A stretch of DNA of 64,000 bases from Zoogloea sp. LCSB751 (GTDB lineage: Bacteria > Pseudomonadota > Gammaproteobacteria > Burkholderiales > Rhodocyclaceae): NCBI RefSeq assembly GCF_002028455.1, contig NZ_MWUM01000006.1, positions 1 to 64,000 on the forward strand, in the 5' to 3' direction. Each line of letters opens with the position of its first letter. The first letter of the stretch is position 1. The notes beneath the pieces were generated by a model, which saw only the letters and a program-made list of their open reading frames with translations, was not told the origin of the DNA and did no database searches. The position numbers and the translations under genes are program-made. Of this stretch, positions 23,046 through 35,600 are shown piece after piece.

Positions 23046-24533
23046 TCATCCCGGTGGAAAGTGTTCCGAGGCAGCCCGTGGCAACGCGGACAGCGTTCCG
23101 GCATTCTCATCGAAGGCCGAGCGACTGCGTGGAAAAACCACCTGGGCGATGGTGCCCTTGCCGGACGGATTGGGGATCAGGCTGACCTTGGCGCGGTGCA
23201 GCTCAGCGATTTCACGCACGATAGGCAGGCCGAGCCCCGATCCGCTCTCTGCACTTCCGAGAACCCGGTAAAAACGCTCGAAAACCCGTTCCCGGTCGGA
23301 CTCAGGCACACCGATGCCGGTATCTTCGACCTCGACGATGGCCCGCTCGGTGGCAATCGTGCGCACCGTAACGTAGCCACCATCCGGCGTGTATTTGATC
23401 GCATTGTCGATGAGATTCTTCAGCAACTCACCGAGCAGCACAGGGTTGCCGTCGATGACCAGGGGCTCATCGGTGGTCTCAAGGCCGAAGTCGATGTTCT
23501 TCTGGCGCGCCCGCGGCACGAAGTCGCTGAGCATGTTACGCAACAAGGCCTCCAGGTCCACCCGCTCGACGGCGTAGATCTTTTCATAGCTGGCCTCGGC
23601 ACGGGCCAGCGAGAGGAGCTGGTTGATCAGGTGGCTGGCCCGCTCCGCGCTCTGGGAAATATGCAGCAAGGAACGGTGGATCTGCTGCGGATCGGTTTCC
23701 ATCAGCGCCAGATCGGTCTGCATGCGCAGGCCTGTCAGCGGCGTGCGCATCTGGTGGGCCGCATCGGCGATGAAGCGCTGCTGGGCCTGCAGGTTTTCTT
23801 CGAGGCGCGCCATCATTTCGTTGAAGGCGACGATCAGCGGACGCACTTCCTCCGGCACACCGGACACGGAGATGGGTGACAGGTCGGACGGACGGCGGCG
23901 ACGGATCAGGCGCTGCAGCTGGTTGAGCGGCGCGATGCCGCGGGACAGCCCGAGCCACACCAGGATCACGGCGATGGGGATGATGGCGAACTGGGGCAGC
24001 AGCACCCCCGTCACCACCCGCGACGCCAGGGTGCTGCGCTTGTTGCGTGTTTCAGCAACCTGTAGCAGGACCAGCCGATTCGGCATGCTGTCGACGGGTC
24101 GCAGGAACTGGTAGGCAACCCGGACCTCCTCCCCGGCGATGGATTCATCACGGTACATCACCAGGTCCGGCACGACGTTGTCCGGTGGACTGACCTGGGG
24201 AATCTCCTTGTCCCCGGCCAGCAGTTCGCCCTTGAATCCAGTGACCTGGTAATAGACCGTGTCATCCTCGTCTGCGCGGAGGATCAGGCGCGCCGGAGCA
24301 GGGAAATTGACTTTCGCCTGGCCATTTTCCAGTTTGACGAGCCGGGCGATGGCGCGCACATTGACAGCCAGCGCCTGGTCGTAGGGCTGGTTGGCGATGC
24401 TGTTGGCAACATTGTGGGTGACGATGATCGAGATCGGCCAGAGGAACAGCAACGGCGCGAGCATCCAGTCGAGGATTTCGCCGAACAGCGAATTGAAGGC
24501 CTTGCCGTCAGCGGAAGAGGACTCCTCCGCCAC
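23046..24533 (-). CDS. Sensor histidine kinase, TctE-like
   Basis: The 495-residue inner-membrane kinase has an N-terminal membrane segment (MLAPLLFLWPISIIV), a periplasmic 2CSK_N-type sensor part (about 40-175), a second membrane segment (LPQFAIIPIAVILVWLGL), HAMP, H-box AAHQMRTPLTGLRMQ, N-box DNAIKYTP, DTGIGVP and GSGLGLPIV. It phosphorylates the response regulator encoded ten bases upstream. Kinases of this shape often respond to carboxylates, and acetate permease genes lie upstream on the same strand, but the signal is not shown. A GTG at 24533 is taken as the start because the longer frame overlaps the regulator gene. Confidence 0.9.
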   Translation of the reverse strand: MAEESSSADGKAFNSLFGEILDWMLAPLLFLWPISIIVTHNVANSIANQPYDQALAVNVRAIARLVKLENGQAKVNFPAPARLILRADEDDTVYYQVTGFKGELLAGDKEIPQVSPPDNVVPDLVMYRDESIAGEEVRVAYQFLRPVDSMPNRLVLLQVAETRNKRSTLASRVVTGVLLPQFAIIPIAVILVWLGLSRGIAPLNQLQRLIRRRRPSDLSPISVSGVPEEVRPLIVAFNEMMARLEENLQAQQRFIADAAHQMRTPLTGLRMQTDLALMETDPQQIHRSLLHISQSAERASHLINQLLSLARAEASYEKIYAVERVDLEALLRNMLSDFVPRARQKNIDFGLETTDEPLVIDGNPVLLGELLKNLIDNAIKYTPDGGYVTVRTIATERAIVEVEDTGIGVPESDRERVFERFYRVLGSAESGSGLGLPIVREIAELHRAKVSLIPNPSGKGTIAQVVFPRSRSAFDENAGTLSALPRAASEHFPPG

Positions 24534-24543
24534 CTTGCGCCAT

Positions 24544-25218
24544 TTAGGCGACCACATCCGGCTTTTCCAGGCAGTACCCCAGACCACGCACGGTAACAAT
24601 CTGCACGCCGCTCTGCTCGAGCTTCTTGCGCAGGCGATGGACATACACCTCGATGGCGTTGTTCGACACCTCCTCACCCCAGCCGCACAGGTGGTCCACC
24701 AGCTGCTCCTTGCTCACCAGGCGGCCAGCGCGCAGCAGCAGCACTTCGAGCAGGCCGACCTCCCGCGCCGACAACTCCACCACCTGCCCGTCGATCTTGA
24801 CGACTCGATCGGCCTGGTCATAGACGAGGCGCGCGTACTCGATGCAGCGGGCCTGGCCAGTGCCGCGGCGGGTCAGCGCTCGTACCCGGGCTTCCAGCTC
24901 CGGCAGCGCGAACGGTTTGGTCAGATAATCGTCGGCCCCCGCGTCCAGTCCCCTTACCCGGTCTTCAATACCGTCCTGGGCGGTCAGGATCAACACGGGC
25001 AGCGTGGACTTGCGCGCACGCAAGCGGCGCAGCACCTCGATACCCGAGAGTTTGGGCAGCCCCAGATCAAGAATCAGCAGATCGAAGGTCTGGCCGAGCA
25101 GGGCCGTGTCAGCTTCGGCGCCATTGGAAACGTGGTCCACCGCGTAGCCGGCCTTCTTGAGCGCGCGGCACAAGCCGTCGGCAATGATCAGGTCGTCTTC
25201 AGCCAACAGAATCCGCAT
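24544..25218 (-). CDS. OmpR-family response regulator, TctD/QseB-like
   Basis: The 224-residue protein has a receiver domain (MRILLAEDDLIIADGL, phosphorylated Asp in DLLILDLGLP, Lys in YLTKPFALPE) and a winged-helix output domain (VELSAREVGLLEVLLLRAGR, then NAIEVYVHRLRKKL and VRGLGYCLE). It partners the downstream kinase. The ATG at 25218 marks the true start of the receiver domain; the longer frame upstream is not conserved in pattern. Confidence 0.93.
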   Translation of the reverse strand: MRILLAEDDLIIADGLCRALKKAGYAVDHVSNGAEADTALLGQTFDLLILDLGLPKLSGIEVLRRLRARKSTLPVLILTAQDGIEDRVRGLDAGADDYLTKPFALPELEARVRALTRRGTGQARCIEYARLVYDQADRVVKIDGQVVELSAREVGLLEVLLLRAGRLVSKEQLVDHLCGWGEEVSNNAIEVYVHRLRKKLEQSGVQIVTVRGLGYCLEKPDVVA

Positions 25219-25623
25219 GGCACTCCCGATGAAGCAGAGGTGTAAGTTTGAAGTAAGCAGGCTGTTGCATATTCGGCTTGCTGTTCTCCTTTTACTCGGT
25301 CTTGGGGGCATGGGCCTGGCTTTCGCCTGGACCACGCCTCGGGGGATCGGGCCGCCCGACGGCTCCTTCCCCCGCCGTCTTTTTCCCGCCTGGCCGTTCA
25401 CGGCTTGCCTGCAGCAACTTCCTTGCAGCACCTCAAGGCCATCCTAGGCCTTCGACAGCACCGTCGACATTCCCAAAACGAATCTGTTCGAGTCTAGCAC
25501 AGGGCCGCTCCGCCCATTCCGGCCCGCTCCTGCCGTTCACACAAATAAAAACCCCGGCGGCCTTTCGGACCGCCGGGGCTGGCGTGCAAGCCACCGGGCA
25601 TGCGCCCGGCGGGAACACGTGGC
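25219..25623. other. Intergenic region between actP and the two-component genes
   Basis: No gene is seen. It holds the intrinsic terminator of actP (annotated separately) and, downstream of it, the presumed promoter region of the two-component operon; no clear -35/-10 pair stands out. Confidence 0.6.
25544..25579 (-). terminator. Intrinsic terminator of yjcH-actP
   Basis: On the minus strand the nine-base stem CCCCGGCGG/CCGCCGGGG is followed by TTTTTATTT, 45 bases after the actP stop codon. Confidence 0.88.
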
Positions 25624-27369
25624 TTAGTGGCTGGAAGCCGTAGCTGCGCCGATGCCGGTCTCGGAACGGATCAGCTGGGCAGCGAAGTCCTCACGCTCCT
25701 TCTGGGCATTCGGGCTGCGGTCGAGCAGCGAGAAGATCCAGATGCCGACGAAGCCGATGGTCATCGAGAACAGGGCCGGCGAGGTGTAGGGGAACGGTGC
25801 GGAGCCCTTCGGATTGCCGAGGGTGGCCACCCACACGGAGTCGGACAGCACGGTCATCACCACGGCACTGATCAGACCGAGGAAGCCGCCGATCACCGCG
25901 CCCTTGGTGGTGCAGTCCTTCCACAGCACGCTCATGAAGAGCACCGGGAAGTTGGCGGAAGCCGCGATCGCGAAGGCCAGGGACACCATGAAGGCGATGT
26001 TCTGCTTTTCGAAGGCGATACCCAGGACCACCGCGATGACACCCAGCACGACCGTGGTGATACGGGACACGCGCAGTTCGGCGGCGGAGTCGGCGTTGCC
26101 GTTCTTGAACACGGTGGCGTACAGGTCATGGGACACGGCGGAAGCGCCGGACAGGGTCAGACCCGCAACCACAGCCAGGATGGTGGCAAAGGCAACCGCG
26201 GAGATGAAGCCGAGGAAGATGTTGCCGCCAACAGCGTTGGCCAGGTGGATGGCCGCCATGTTGCCGCCGCCCTTCAGCGCACCCTTGGCATCCAGGAACT
26301 CCGGATTGGTCAGCACGAAGGTGATCGCGCCGAAGCCGATGATGAAGGTCAGGATGTAGAAGTAGCCGATCCAGACGGTCGCCCAACCCACGGACTTACG
26401 GGCTTCCTTGGCATCCGGCACGGTGAAGAAGCGCATCAGGATGTGGGGCAGACCGGCGGTACCGAACATCAGCGCCATGCCGAAGGAGATCGCGGAGATC
26501 GGATCCTTCACGAAGGAACCCGGGCCCATGATGGAGTCGCCCTTCTTGGCGGCAGCCACGGCGATATCCACGCCCTTGGCGGCAGCCTCCTCGATCAGCT
26601 TGGCATCCTTGGCGGCCAGCGCGGTCTTGATTTCAACAGCCTTGGCGAACATCGCTTCAGGGCTGAAGCCGAACTTGACCAGCACCATGAAGGCCATGAA
26701 GGAGGCGCCGGCGAGCAGCAGGCAGGCCTTGATGATCTGCACCCAGGTAGTGGCAGTCATGCCACCGAACAGCACGTAGACCATCATCAGCGCACCGACC
26801 ACGACCACCGCGATCCAGTACTCGAGGCCGAACAGCAGCTTGATCAGCTGACCGGCACCAACCATCTGGGCGATAAGGTAGAAGGCCACGACGACCAGCG
26901 TGCCGGAGGCCGCGAAGGCGCGGATCGGGGTCTGCTGGAAGCGGTAACCGGCTACGTCGGCAAAGGTGAACTTGCCGAGGTTGCGCAGGCGCTCGGCCAT
27001 CAGGAAGGTGATCACCGGCCAGCCGACCAGGAAGCCGATCGCATAGATCAGGCCATCGTAGCCGTTGGCCATCACTGCGGCAGAAATACCCAGGAAGGAC
27101 GCGGCGGACATGTAGTCGCCGGCAATCGCCAGGCCGTTCTGGAAGCCGGTGATGCCACCGCCGGCGGTGTAGAAGTCGGCCGCCGACTTGGTTTTGGATG
27201 CGGCCCACTTGGTGATGAACATCGTGCCGGCAACGAACACGCCGAACATGATGATTGCCGTCCAATTGGTGGCCTGCTTTTCAGCCTGGCCCAGATCGGC
27301 ACCAGCCGCCAGCGCAGCGCCGGAAGCCGCAACGGCCAGCAGGCCGAGGAAAAGTTTGGAAACGCGCAT
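25624..27369 (-). CDS. actP: Cation/acetate symporter ActP
   Basis: The 581-residue protein belongs to the sodium:solute symporter family, ActP branch. It has a cleavable leader ([20 protein letters not shown]), about 13 membrane helices, and the conserved [31 protein letters not shown] region near residues 65-95. It brings acetate and similar short-chain carboxylates into the cell with a cation. Start and stop codons overlap with yjcH (TGATG), giving translational coupling. An acs gene, often part of this operon, is not in the window. The normal length and intact motifs suggest it is functional. Confidence 0.95.
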   Translation of the reverse strand: MRVSKLFLGLLAVAASGAALAAGADLGQAEKQATNWTAIIMFGVFVAGTMFITKWAASKTKSAADFYTAGGGITGFQNGLAIAGDYMSAASFLGISAAVMANGYDGLIYAIGFLVGWPVITFLMAERLRNLGKFTFADVAGYRFQQTPIRAFAASGTLVVVAFYLIAQMVGAGQLIKLLFGLEYWIAVVVVGALMMVYVLFGGMTATTWVQIIKACLLLAGASFMAFMVLVKFGFSPEAMFAKAVEIKTALAAKDAKLIEEAAAKGVDIAVAAAKKGDSIMGPGSFVKDPISAISFGMALMFGTAGLPHILMRFFTVPDAKEARKSVGWATVWIGYFYILTFIIGFGAITFVLTNPEFLDAKGALKGGGNMAAIHLANAVGGNIFLGFISAVAFATILAVVAGLTLSGASAVSHDLYATVFKNGNADSAAELRVSRITTVVLGVIAVVLGIAFEKQNIAFMVSLAFAIAASANFPVLFMSVLWKDCTTKGAVIGGFLGLISAVVMTVLSDSVWVATLGNPKGSAPFPYTSPALFSMTIGFVGIWIFSLLDRSPNAQKEREDFAAQLIRSETGIGAATASSH

Positions 27370-27677
27370 CACTTGGTGGCCTCCTTGATAACCTGAGCCT
27401 TCAGATCGTCAAACTCGGTGTTGGCCCGGCGGATATAAATGCCGGTAATGATGATGGTGAAAAAGATGACTCCCAAGCCAATGGGAATCCCGAGCGAGGT
27501 CACGCCGGCGCCGGTCTTCTGCGCCAGGAATTCCTTGTCGAAGGCCACCAGCATGATGTATCCGTAATACACGATCATCATCAGGGCCGTCATGACCCAG
27601 CCGTAGGCGTTGCGTTTCGAAACCAGCTCCTGGTATTTCGGATTTGCCCGGATGCGGTCGCCGAGTTCGTCTCTCAT
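27369..27677 (-). CDS. yjcH: DUF485 membrane protein YjcH
   Basis: The 102-residue inner-membrane protein has two hydrophobic segments ([20 protein letters not shown] and [19 protein letters not shown]) and a [16 protein letters not shown] start, all typical of YjcH/DUF485, which is always paired with ActP. It probably assists the permease; its exact role is unsettled. The ATG at 27677 has a strong GGAGGA ribosome site; a longer frame was rejected. Confidence 0.93.
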   Translation of the reverse strand: MRDELGDRIRANPKYQELVSKRNAYGWVMTALMMIVYYGYIMLVAFDKEFLAQKTGAGVTSLGIPIGLGVIFFTIIITGIYIRRANTEFDDLKAQVIKEATK

Positions 27678-27831
27678 TTTTTCCTCCTCTCCAATTAACC
27701 TTTGCCGAGGAACCACAGGATTCCTCTCAGGGTGATGTCAAGGTACCGGGCCTCCCTTACTGAGAACTTACGTATTCTATGGACCAATAAAAGTCCTTAA
27801 TAAAAGACAAGAGCGCGAGCCCATAAAGCAG

Positions 27832-27855
27832 AAAACCCCGCCGAAGCGGGGTTTT
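27832..27855 (-). terminator. Intrinsic terminator of groESL
   Basis: A perfect ten-base stem AAAACCCCGC/GCGGGGTTTT encloses a TTCG tetraloop (minus strand) 27 bases past the groL stop. The symmetric A/T arms allow it to work in both directions. Confidence 0.9.
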
Positions 27856-27881
27856 CCGAGGCCTTGGGAGCCGGGCGGGAA

Positions 27882-29531
<1,650 letters not shown>

Positions 29532-29588
29532 TTAGTGTTTCTCCGGAATTCTTAATCTAGGGACTGGGGAAGACGCGGGTAGCGAGGC

Positions 29589-29879
29589 TCAGGCCTCGAG
29601 CACGCCCATGATGTCTTCTTCACGCATGACCAGCAGTTCCTGACCATCGACCTTGACGGTCTGGCCGGCGTACTTGCCGAACAGCACGCGATCGCCAACC
29701 TTGACATCCATCTTGCGCACTTCGCCGCTCTCGAGGATCTTGCCGTTGCCGACAGCCAGGATTTCGCCCTGATCGGGCTTCTCGCCGGCGGAATCGGGGA
29801 TCACGATGCCGCTGGAAGTGGTGCGCTCGGCTTCAACGCGCTTGACGATCACGCGATCATGCAAGGGACGGATTTTCAT
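29589..29879 (-). CDS. groES: Co-chaperonin GroES
   Basis: The 96-residue protein begins [20 protein letters not shown] and contains the mobile loop [16 protein letters not shown] and [12 protein letters not shown]. Seven copies form the lid of the GroEL chamber. It is first in the heat-shock operon behind a CIRCE-overlapped promoter. Standard length. Confidence 0.99.
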   Translation of the reverse strand: MKIRPLHDRVIVKRVEAERTTSSGIVIPDSAGEKPDQGEILAVGNGKILESGEVRKMDVKVGDRVLFGKYAGQTVKVDGQELLVMREEDIMGVLEA

Positions 29880-29975
29880 CTATAGATCTCCTACTCGTTT
29901 CAATCCGGGCATGGCTGCCCGACGGAAAATGCGTTGGCCAATTCAGGTCTTGGCGAGGACCGGGGACGAAGCCTG

Positions 29976-30002
29976 TTAGCACTCAGCCCCAACGAGTGCT
30001 AA
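29976..30002 (-). promoter_or_regulatory. CIRCE operator (HrcA binding site)
   Basis: A perfect TTAGCACTC-N9-GAGTGCTAA, the consensus site for the HrcA repressor. It sits immediately downstream of the -10 box of the groESL promoter, so bound HrcA should block initiation until heat shock. Confidence 0.97.
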
Positions 30003-30030
30003 TAATAGGGTCGCCCAGAACGCTTTTCAA
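30002..30030 (-). promoter_or_regulatory. groESL promoter
   Basis: On the minus strand TTGAAA (30030-30025) and TATTAT (30007-30002) are exactly 17 bases apart, a strong sigma-70-type promoter whose -10 touches CIRCE. A CTTGAAA start is also compatible with sigma-32 use, but the downstream CCCCAT-type box is only partly present. Confidence 0.8.
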
Positions 30031-30178
30031 GTACGAGCGCAGAGCTTTTTTATTTTTGTTATATGCCACCCCGCACGCCAGAACACCAAAACGGCGCAAG
30101 CTTCGTGCAAGAAAAAAGTAAGTTCATCGACAGAAAGTCTTTCTAGACTTGGATGATCGTCCCATTCCGGATTCCGGC

Positions 30179-31435
30179 ATGCGTCTCCGTTCCCGTTTCG
30201 TCCTGGCAGCCCTCACGCTGCCTCTCCCCTGCTTGGTGCAGGCCGCCGACATCCAGTCCCTGAGTCTTGCCGATGCAGACCGGCTGCTGCTGGAGGCCAG
30301 CCCGGTCATCCTCCAGGCCCGTGCGGCCCTGGCCGGCGCCCGCGCCGGCATCGACATCGCCGCAGCCCGGCCGAACCCGCAACTGACCCTCGGTGCCACG
30401 TCGATCGATCCTGGCCAGCGCGGCAGCGGCGGCTACTGGAAGCGCCCCACCGACAACGTGTTGCGCGTCGACCAGGTCTTCGAACGCGGCGACAAGCGCG
30501 CGCTGCGCCTGCGCGCCGCGGAGAGCAATCTGTCGGCGACCCAGGCCGACCTGGAAAACACCATCCGCCTGGCCCGCATCGACCTGGCCAACGCCTGGCT
30601 GGACCTGCGCGCCGCCCGCGAGATCCGCCGCATCGCCGACGAGAACGCCGCCCTCGCCCGCCGAGCCGCCGACGCCGCCGAACTGCGCGGCAAGGCCGGT
30701 GACCTGGCCGGGGTGGACGTGGCGCGCTTTGCCGCCGATGCCGCCCGCGTCGCCAACGATGCCGTGCAGGCCGAGCTGGACCTGTCCCGCGCCCGCGTCG
30801 CGCTGGCGCTACTGCTCGGCAACCGTATCGCTCCCGACCGCCTCGACACCACCGACGACTGGCCAGGCGCCGACGCCCTGCCGTCCCCGGCGGCAGCCAG
30901 CGAGCGTGCCGACGTGACAGCCGCCCGCCAGCGCGTCGAACAGGCCAACGCCCTGCGCGACGCCGCCCGCGCCCAGCGCAGTCGCGACGTATCGGTCGGC
31001 GTGCAGTACGAGCACAGCCCGGCCAACGCCAACAATGCGGTACCCGAAAACGCCTACGGCCTCAGCGTGTCCATCCCCCTCTTCCTCGGCAACGACTACC
31101 GTGGTGACATCGCCAAGAGCGAAGCCGACTACACCGCAGCCGAACAGCAGCTCATCGCCACCCAGGCCGGCATCGGCAGCGAACAGGCCCGCCTGCGCGC
31201 CGAGCAGGCCGCCAGCGCGGCCCGTTTCGCACGCATCCGCGACATCGTGCTGCCCGCCGCCGAACGGGCTAGCCGTGGCGCCGACATCGCCATCCAGAAA
31301 GGCGGCATGAGCCTCACCGATTATCTCGACACCCAGCGCACCCTGCGCACCACCCGCATCGAGGCCATCCAGGCCCGCGCCGACCTCGCCCGCGCCGCCA
31401 TGCTGCTGCGCCTGGCCGGAGACACGCCGCAATGA
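30179..31435 (+). CDS. CzcC-like outer-membrane efflux protein (TolC family)
   Basis: The 418-residue protein has a signal peptide (MRLRSRFVLAALTLPLPCLVQA) and the two outer-membrane-efflux repeats: long helices such as LRAAESNLSATQADLENTIR in the first half and ARADLARAAMLLRLAGDTP at the end. It forms the outer-membrane exit duct of the tripartite pump encoded with the next two genes. The start was set at the ATG that begins the signal peptide, 30 bases inside a TTG-started frame. It overlaps the adaptor gene by four bases. Confidence 0.9.
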   Translation: MRLRSRFVLAALTLPLPCLVQAADIQSLSLADADRLLLEASPVILQARAALAGARAGIDIAAARPNPQLTLGATSIDPGQRGSGGYWKRPTDNVLRVDQVFERGDKRALRLRAAESNLSATQADLENTIRLARIDLANAWLDLRAAREIRRIADENAALARRAADAAELRGKAGDLAGVDVARFAADAARVANDAVQAELDLSRARVALALLLGNRIAPDRLDTTDDWPGADALPSPAAASERADVTAARQRVEQANALRDAARAQRSRDVSVGVQYEHSPANANNAVPENAYGLSVSIPLFLGNDYRGDIAKSEADYTAAEQQLIATQAGIGSEQARLRAEQAASAARFARIRDIVLPAAERASRGADIAIQKGGMSLTDYLDTQRTLRTTRIEAIQARADLARAAMLLRLAGDTPQ

Positions 31436-32589
31436 AAACCAGACTGATCGTCCTCGCCCTCGCCACGGCCGCCGCGGCCGGTGGTGCCTACCTGTATCTC
31501 CACAATGGCGCGGAAGAAGCCGCCTCCGAACCGGTGGTCATGAAACCGTCGGCCGAGCCCGGCGTGCTGCGCTTCCCGACGGCCGCCCCGCAACTGGCCC
31601 AGATCAAGGTGGAGCGGGCCGAGCGGGCCCCGGTGCCGCTGGACGAGCCGCTGGCCGCCCGGGTGGTGTACGACGAGAACGCCACCGCCCGCCTGTTCGC
31701 GCCGATTGCCGGCCGCGTACTGGAAATCCATGCCAACATCGGCAACCAGGTGAAGGCAGGCCAGGTGCTGGCCGTCCTCGATGCGCCCGAACTGGGCACC
31801 GCTGCCGCCGATCTGGCCAAGGCCCGCGCCGACGCCCACCAGAAGAAAGCCGCCTTCGAACGCGCCAAGAGCCTGTTCGATGCGGAAGTGGTGCCCAAGC
31901 GCGATCTCGAAGGGGCCCAAGCCGACTGGCACCAGGCCCAGGCCGAAGTCGAACGGGCGCGCCTGCGCCTCGCCAACCTGGCGCCCAACGGTGGCGTTTC
32001 CGCGGGCAGCGAACGCTACGTGCTGCGCGCACCGATGGCCGGCATCGTCGCCACCCGGCGCATCAACCCCGCCATGGAAGTCCGTCCCGACACCGATGAA
32101 CCGTTGTTCATCATCACCGACATGAGCCGCCTGTCGGTACTCGTCGATGTTCCCGAACGCGACCTGCCGCTGGTCACCGTCGGCAAGTCCGCCCAGGTCG
32201 AAGTCTCCGCCTATCCGCACCGCAGCTTCGAGGGCAAGGTGGTGCGCGTCGCGCCGACCCTCGACCCGCAGACCCGCCGCGTGCAAGCGCGGGTCGCCGT
32301 CGACAACCGGGAAGGCCTGCTCAAGCCCGAGATGTATGCCAAGGTCGGCATCCTCGCCGACAACCAGGGCGAGCTGCCGAAGATCCCGACCGGCTCGCTG
32401 CTGGTGGAGGGCGTCAAGAACTATGTCTTTGTCGAACGGGAGCCCGGCGTCTTCGAGAAACGGGAAGTGACACTGGCGGTGCAGACCCGCAGCTACGCCT
32501 ATGTCTGGCAGGGCATCAAGGCCGGCGAGAAGGTGGTCGGCGTCGGTGCCCTGCTCCTCAACGCCGAGCTGGCCAGCAGCTCCCGCTAA
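31432..32589 (+). CDS. CzcB-like RND periplasmic adaptor
   Basis: The 385-residue membrane-fusion protein has an N-terminal anchor (LIVLALATAAAAGGAYLYL), a lipoyl-like domain (APIAGRVLEIHANIGNQVKA, about 99-118), an alpha-hairpin (LAKARADAHQKKAAFERAKS), a beta-barrel and a membrane-proximal domain. It bridges the inner-membrane RND pump and the CzcC-type duct. It lacks the histidine-rich N-terminal metal-binding extension seen in some CzcB proteins, so metal capture by the adaptor itself is not indicated. Confidence 0.9.
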   Translation: MKTRLIVLALATAAAAGGAYLYLHNGAEEAASEPVVMKPSAEPGVLRFPTAAPQLAQIKVERAERAPVPLDEPLAARVVYDENATARLFAPIAGRVLEIHANIGNQVKAGQVLAVLDAPELGTAAADLAKARADAHQKKAAFERAKSLFDAEVVPKRDLEGAQADWHQAQAEVERARLRLANLAPNGGVSAGSERYVLRAPMAGIVATRRINPAMEVRPDTDEPLFIITDMSRLSVLVDVPERDLPLVTVGKSAQVEVSAYPHRSFEGKVVRVAPTLDPQTRRVQARVAVDNREGLLKPEMYAKVGILADNQGELPKIPTGSLLVEGVKNYVFVEREPGVFEKREVTLAVQTRSYAYVWQGIKAGEKVVGVGALLLNAELASSSR

Positions 32590-32601
32590 GGACCTTCCGG
32601 C

Positions 32602-35600
32602 ATGTTCGACTCCATCATCACCGCGGTCCTGCGCCAGCGTGCCTTTGTCATCATCGCCGCGCTGGCTCTGCTCGGCTACGGCCTGTATTCCTTCAGCCAG
32701 ATCTCCATCGAGGCCTTCCCGGACGTGCAGGACGTGCAGGTCCAGGTGGTCACCCAGGCCATCGGCCAGGCGCCAGAGGAAGTCGAGCGCACCGTCACGC
32801 TGCCGATCGAGCGCGAGATGAGCGGCGTGCCGGGCATGACCCAGTTGCGCTCCGTGTCGATCACCGGCCTGTCGGTGATCACCCTCACCTTCAACGAGAA
32901 GACCGCCGACTACTTCGCCCGCCAGCAGGTGCTGGAGCGCCTGCAGACCGTCAATCTGCCGCCGGGCGTGCAGCCCACGCTGGCCCCGCTGACCACCGCC
33001 GTCGGCGAGATCTACCGCTACGTGCTGGACTCGCCACCGGGCGCCTCCCAGGAGGAGGTCCGTGCCATCCAGGACTGGACCATCCGCCCGGCCCTGCGCA
33101 TCGTGCCGGGCATTGCCGACGTGGTCAGCTTCGGTGGCTCGATCCGCGAGGTGCAGGTGCGCATCGAACCCGACCTGCTGCGCAAGTACGGCGTCAGCCT
33201 GGATGACGTCAGCAAGGCCCTGACGGGTGCCAGCGGCAATGGCAGCGGCGGCCTGTTGCGCCGCGGCGACGAAGCCCTGGTGGTGCGCTCGCTGGGCCTC
33301 TTCAACAACCTCGACGACATCCGCGACGTGGTGGTGGTGGCCCGCGAAGGCAAGCCGGTACGCATCAGCGACGTGGCCGAAGTGGTCGCCGGCGCCCGTC
33401 CACGCTCGGGTATCGTGGCCTTCAACGACCGCGACGACGTCATCGAAGGCATCGTGCAGATGACCAAGGGCGGCAATGCCACCAAGGTCGTCGAAGCCCT
33501 CCGCGCCAAGGTGGACGAGGTCAATGTGCGCCTGCCGGAAGGCTACAAGGTCCGCCCGATCTACCAGCGCACCGAGCTGATCGGCCACACCGTGGCCACC
33601 GTCGGCGAGAACCTGCTGGTCGGCGCGGTGCTGGTCACCGCCATCCTGCTGGTCTTCCTGCGCAACCTGCGGGCGGCCATCATCGTCGCCGCGGTGATCC
33701 CGCTGTCGCTACTGTTCGCCTTCATCCTGATGCACGCGCTGGGCGTGTCGGCCAACCTGATCTCCCTCGGCGCGGTGGACTTCGGGGTCATCATCGACAG
33801 CGCGGTAGTCATGGTCGAAGCCCTGATGGTGCGCCTGGCCTTCGATGCGCGCACCGAGCACCACGGCATCACCTCGCCGGTCGGCCGGCGCATCCACGCC
33901 CTCAAGCAGACCTGCATCGAACTGGGCTCGCCGATCCTGTTCTCGAAGGCCATCATCATCGTCGCCTTCCTGCCGATCTTTACCTTCCAGCGCGTAGAAG
34001 GGCGCATCTTCACGCCGGTGGCGCTGACCCTGTCCTTCGCCCTGCTCGGCGGCCTGATCCTGACCCTGACCCTGGTGCCGACACTGCTGTCCTTCGCCCT
34101 CAACAAGGACATGGCCGAGAAGGAAAGCGCCTGGCTGCACAATCTGCAGCACCGCTACCGCGACCTGCTGGTGCGCCTGCAGTCGCACCGAGCGGTGACC
34201 ATCGGTTTGTCCGCCGTCTCGCTGGTCGTCGCGCTAGCGCTGGCGCCGCTGCTCGGCTCGGAATTCCTGCCCAAGCTCGACGAAGGCAACATCTGGCTGA
34301 CCGTCAGCCTGCCCCAATCCTCGTCCCTGACCAATACCAAGGAGATCGAGCGCAAGGTCCGGACCATCATGCTGAGCTACCCAGAGGTGAAGACGGTGAT
34401 CACCCAGGTCGGCCGCCCCGACGACGGTACCGACCCCAAGGGCCCCAACAACCTGGAAATCCTCGCCGACCTCAAGCCCCACGGCGAGTGGCGCTTCGCC
34501 AGCAAGGACGCGATGATCGACAGCATGGCCGCCAAGCTGGCCACCATTCCCGGCCTGCCGTCCAACTTCTCGCAGGTCATCGAGGACAACGTGGAGGAAT
34601 CCCTGTCCGGTGCCAAGGGCGAGCTGGCGGTCAAGGTCTTCGGCCCCAACCTGCAGGTGCTCGAGGCCAAGGGCCAGGAAATCGCCACCGTTCTCAACCA
34701 CATCCAGGGCTCGGCCGACGTGGCAGCCCTGCCGGTAGGCGGCCAGAGCGAGGTGGACATCCGCCTGCGGCGCGAAGCCCTGGCCCGCTACGGCATCCTG
34801 GTCAATGACGTGAACGCAATGATCCAGACCGCCCTCGGCGGCACCGCGGTCAATGTGTATTACGACGGCGAGCGGCGCTACGACGTGACCCTGCGCTTCG
34901 GTCCCCAATACCGCGACCAGGTGGACGACATCGCCCACCTGCCGGTAGCCCTGCCCGACGGCAAGGGCAGCATTCCCCTCGGCGATCTGGCCGACATCGA
35001 GCTGCGCCAGGGCGCGTCGCGCATCCAGCGCGAAGCCGGCAGCCGCAACGTGATCGTCAAAGCCAACCTGCGCGGCCGCGACCAGGGCAGCTTCGTCGCC
35101 GAAGCCCAGAAGAAGGTGGCCGCCGAAGTCACCCTGCCGGCCGGCTATTCCGTCACCTGGGGTGGCCAGTTCGAGAACCAGCAGCGCGCCATGGGCCGCC
35201 TGAAGGTGATCGTGCCGATCACCCTCGGGGCGATCTTCTCGCTGCTGTTCTGGGCCTTCAAGGACATCCGCCCGGCCCTGCTGGTGCTGGCGATGGTGCC
35301 GTTCACGCTGATCGGCGGCTTTGCCGGGCTGGCGGTGGCCGGCCTGCACCTGTCGGTATCGGCGGCGGTAGGCTTCATCGCGGTGGCCGGCATCTCGGTG
35401 CAGAACGGCGTGATCATGGTCGAGCAAGTCATGGAAATTGCCCGCCGCGGCGCCACCCGTACCGAGGCCATCCTCGACGGCGCGATGCTGCGCCTGCGCC
35501 CGATCGTGATGACCGCCCTGATGGCCGGCCTCGGCCTGCTGCCGGCGGCCCTGTCCCATGGCATCGGCTCGGAAACCCAGCGCCCCTTCGCGGTGGTGAT

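Noticed and set aside
25600..27396. Long rightward frame opposite actP
   Set aside because: Its product is rich in Gly, His, Glu and Gln without any motif, and the opposite strand encodes an unmistakable ActP; it is a shadow of GC-rich codons.
31321..33588. 755-codon leftward frame across the CzcC/B/A genes
   Set aside because: It spans three real genes on the other strand and has shadow composition.
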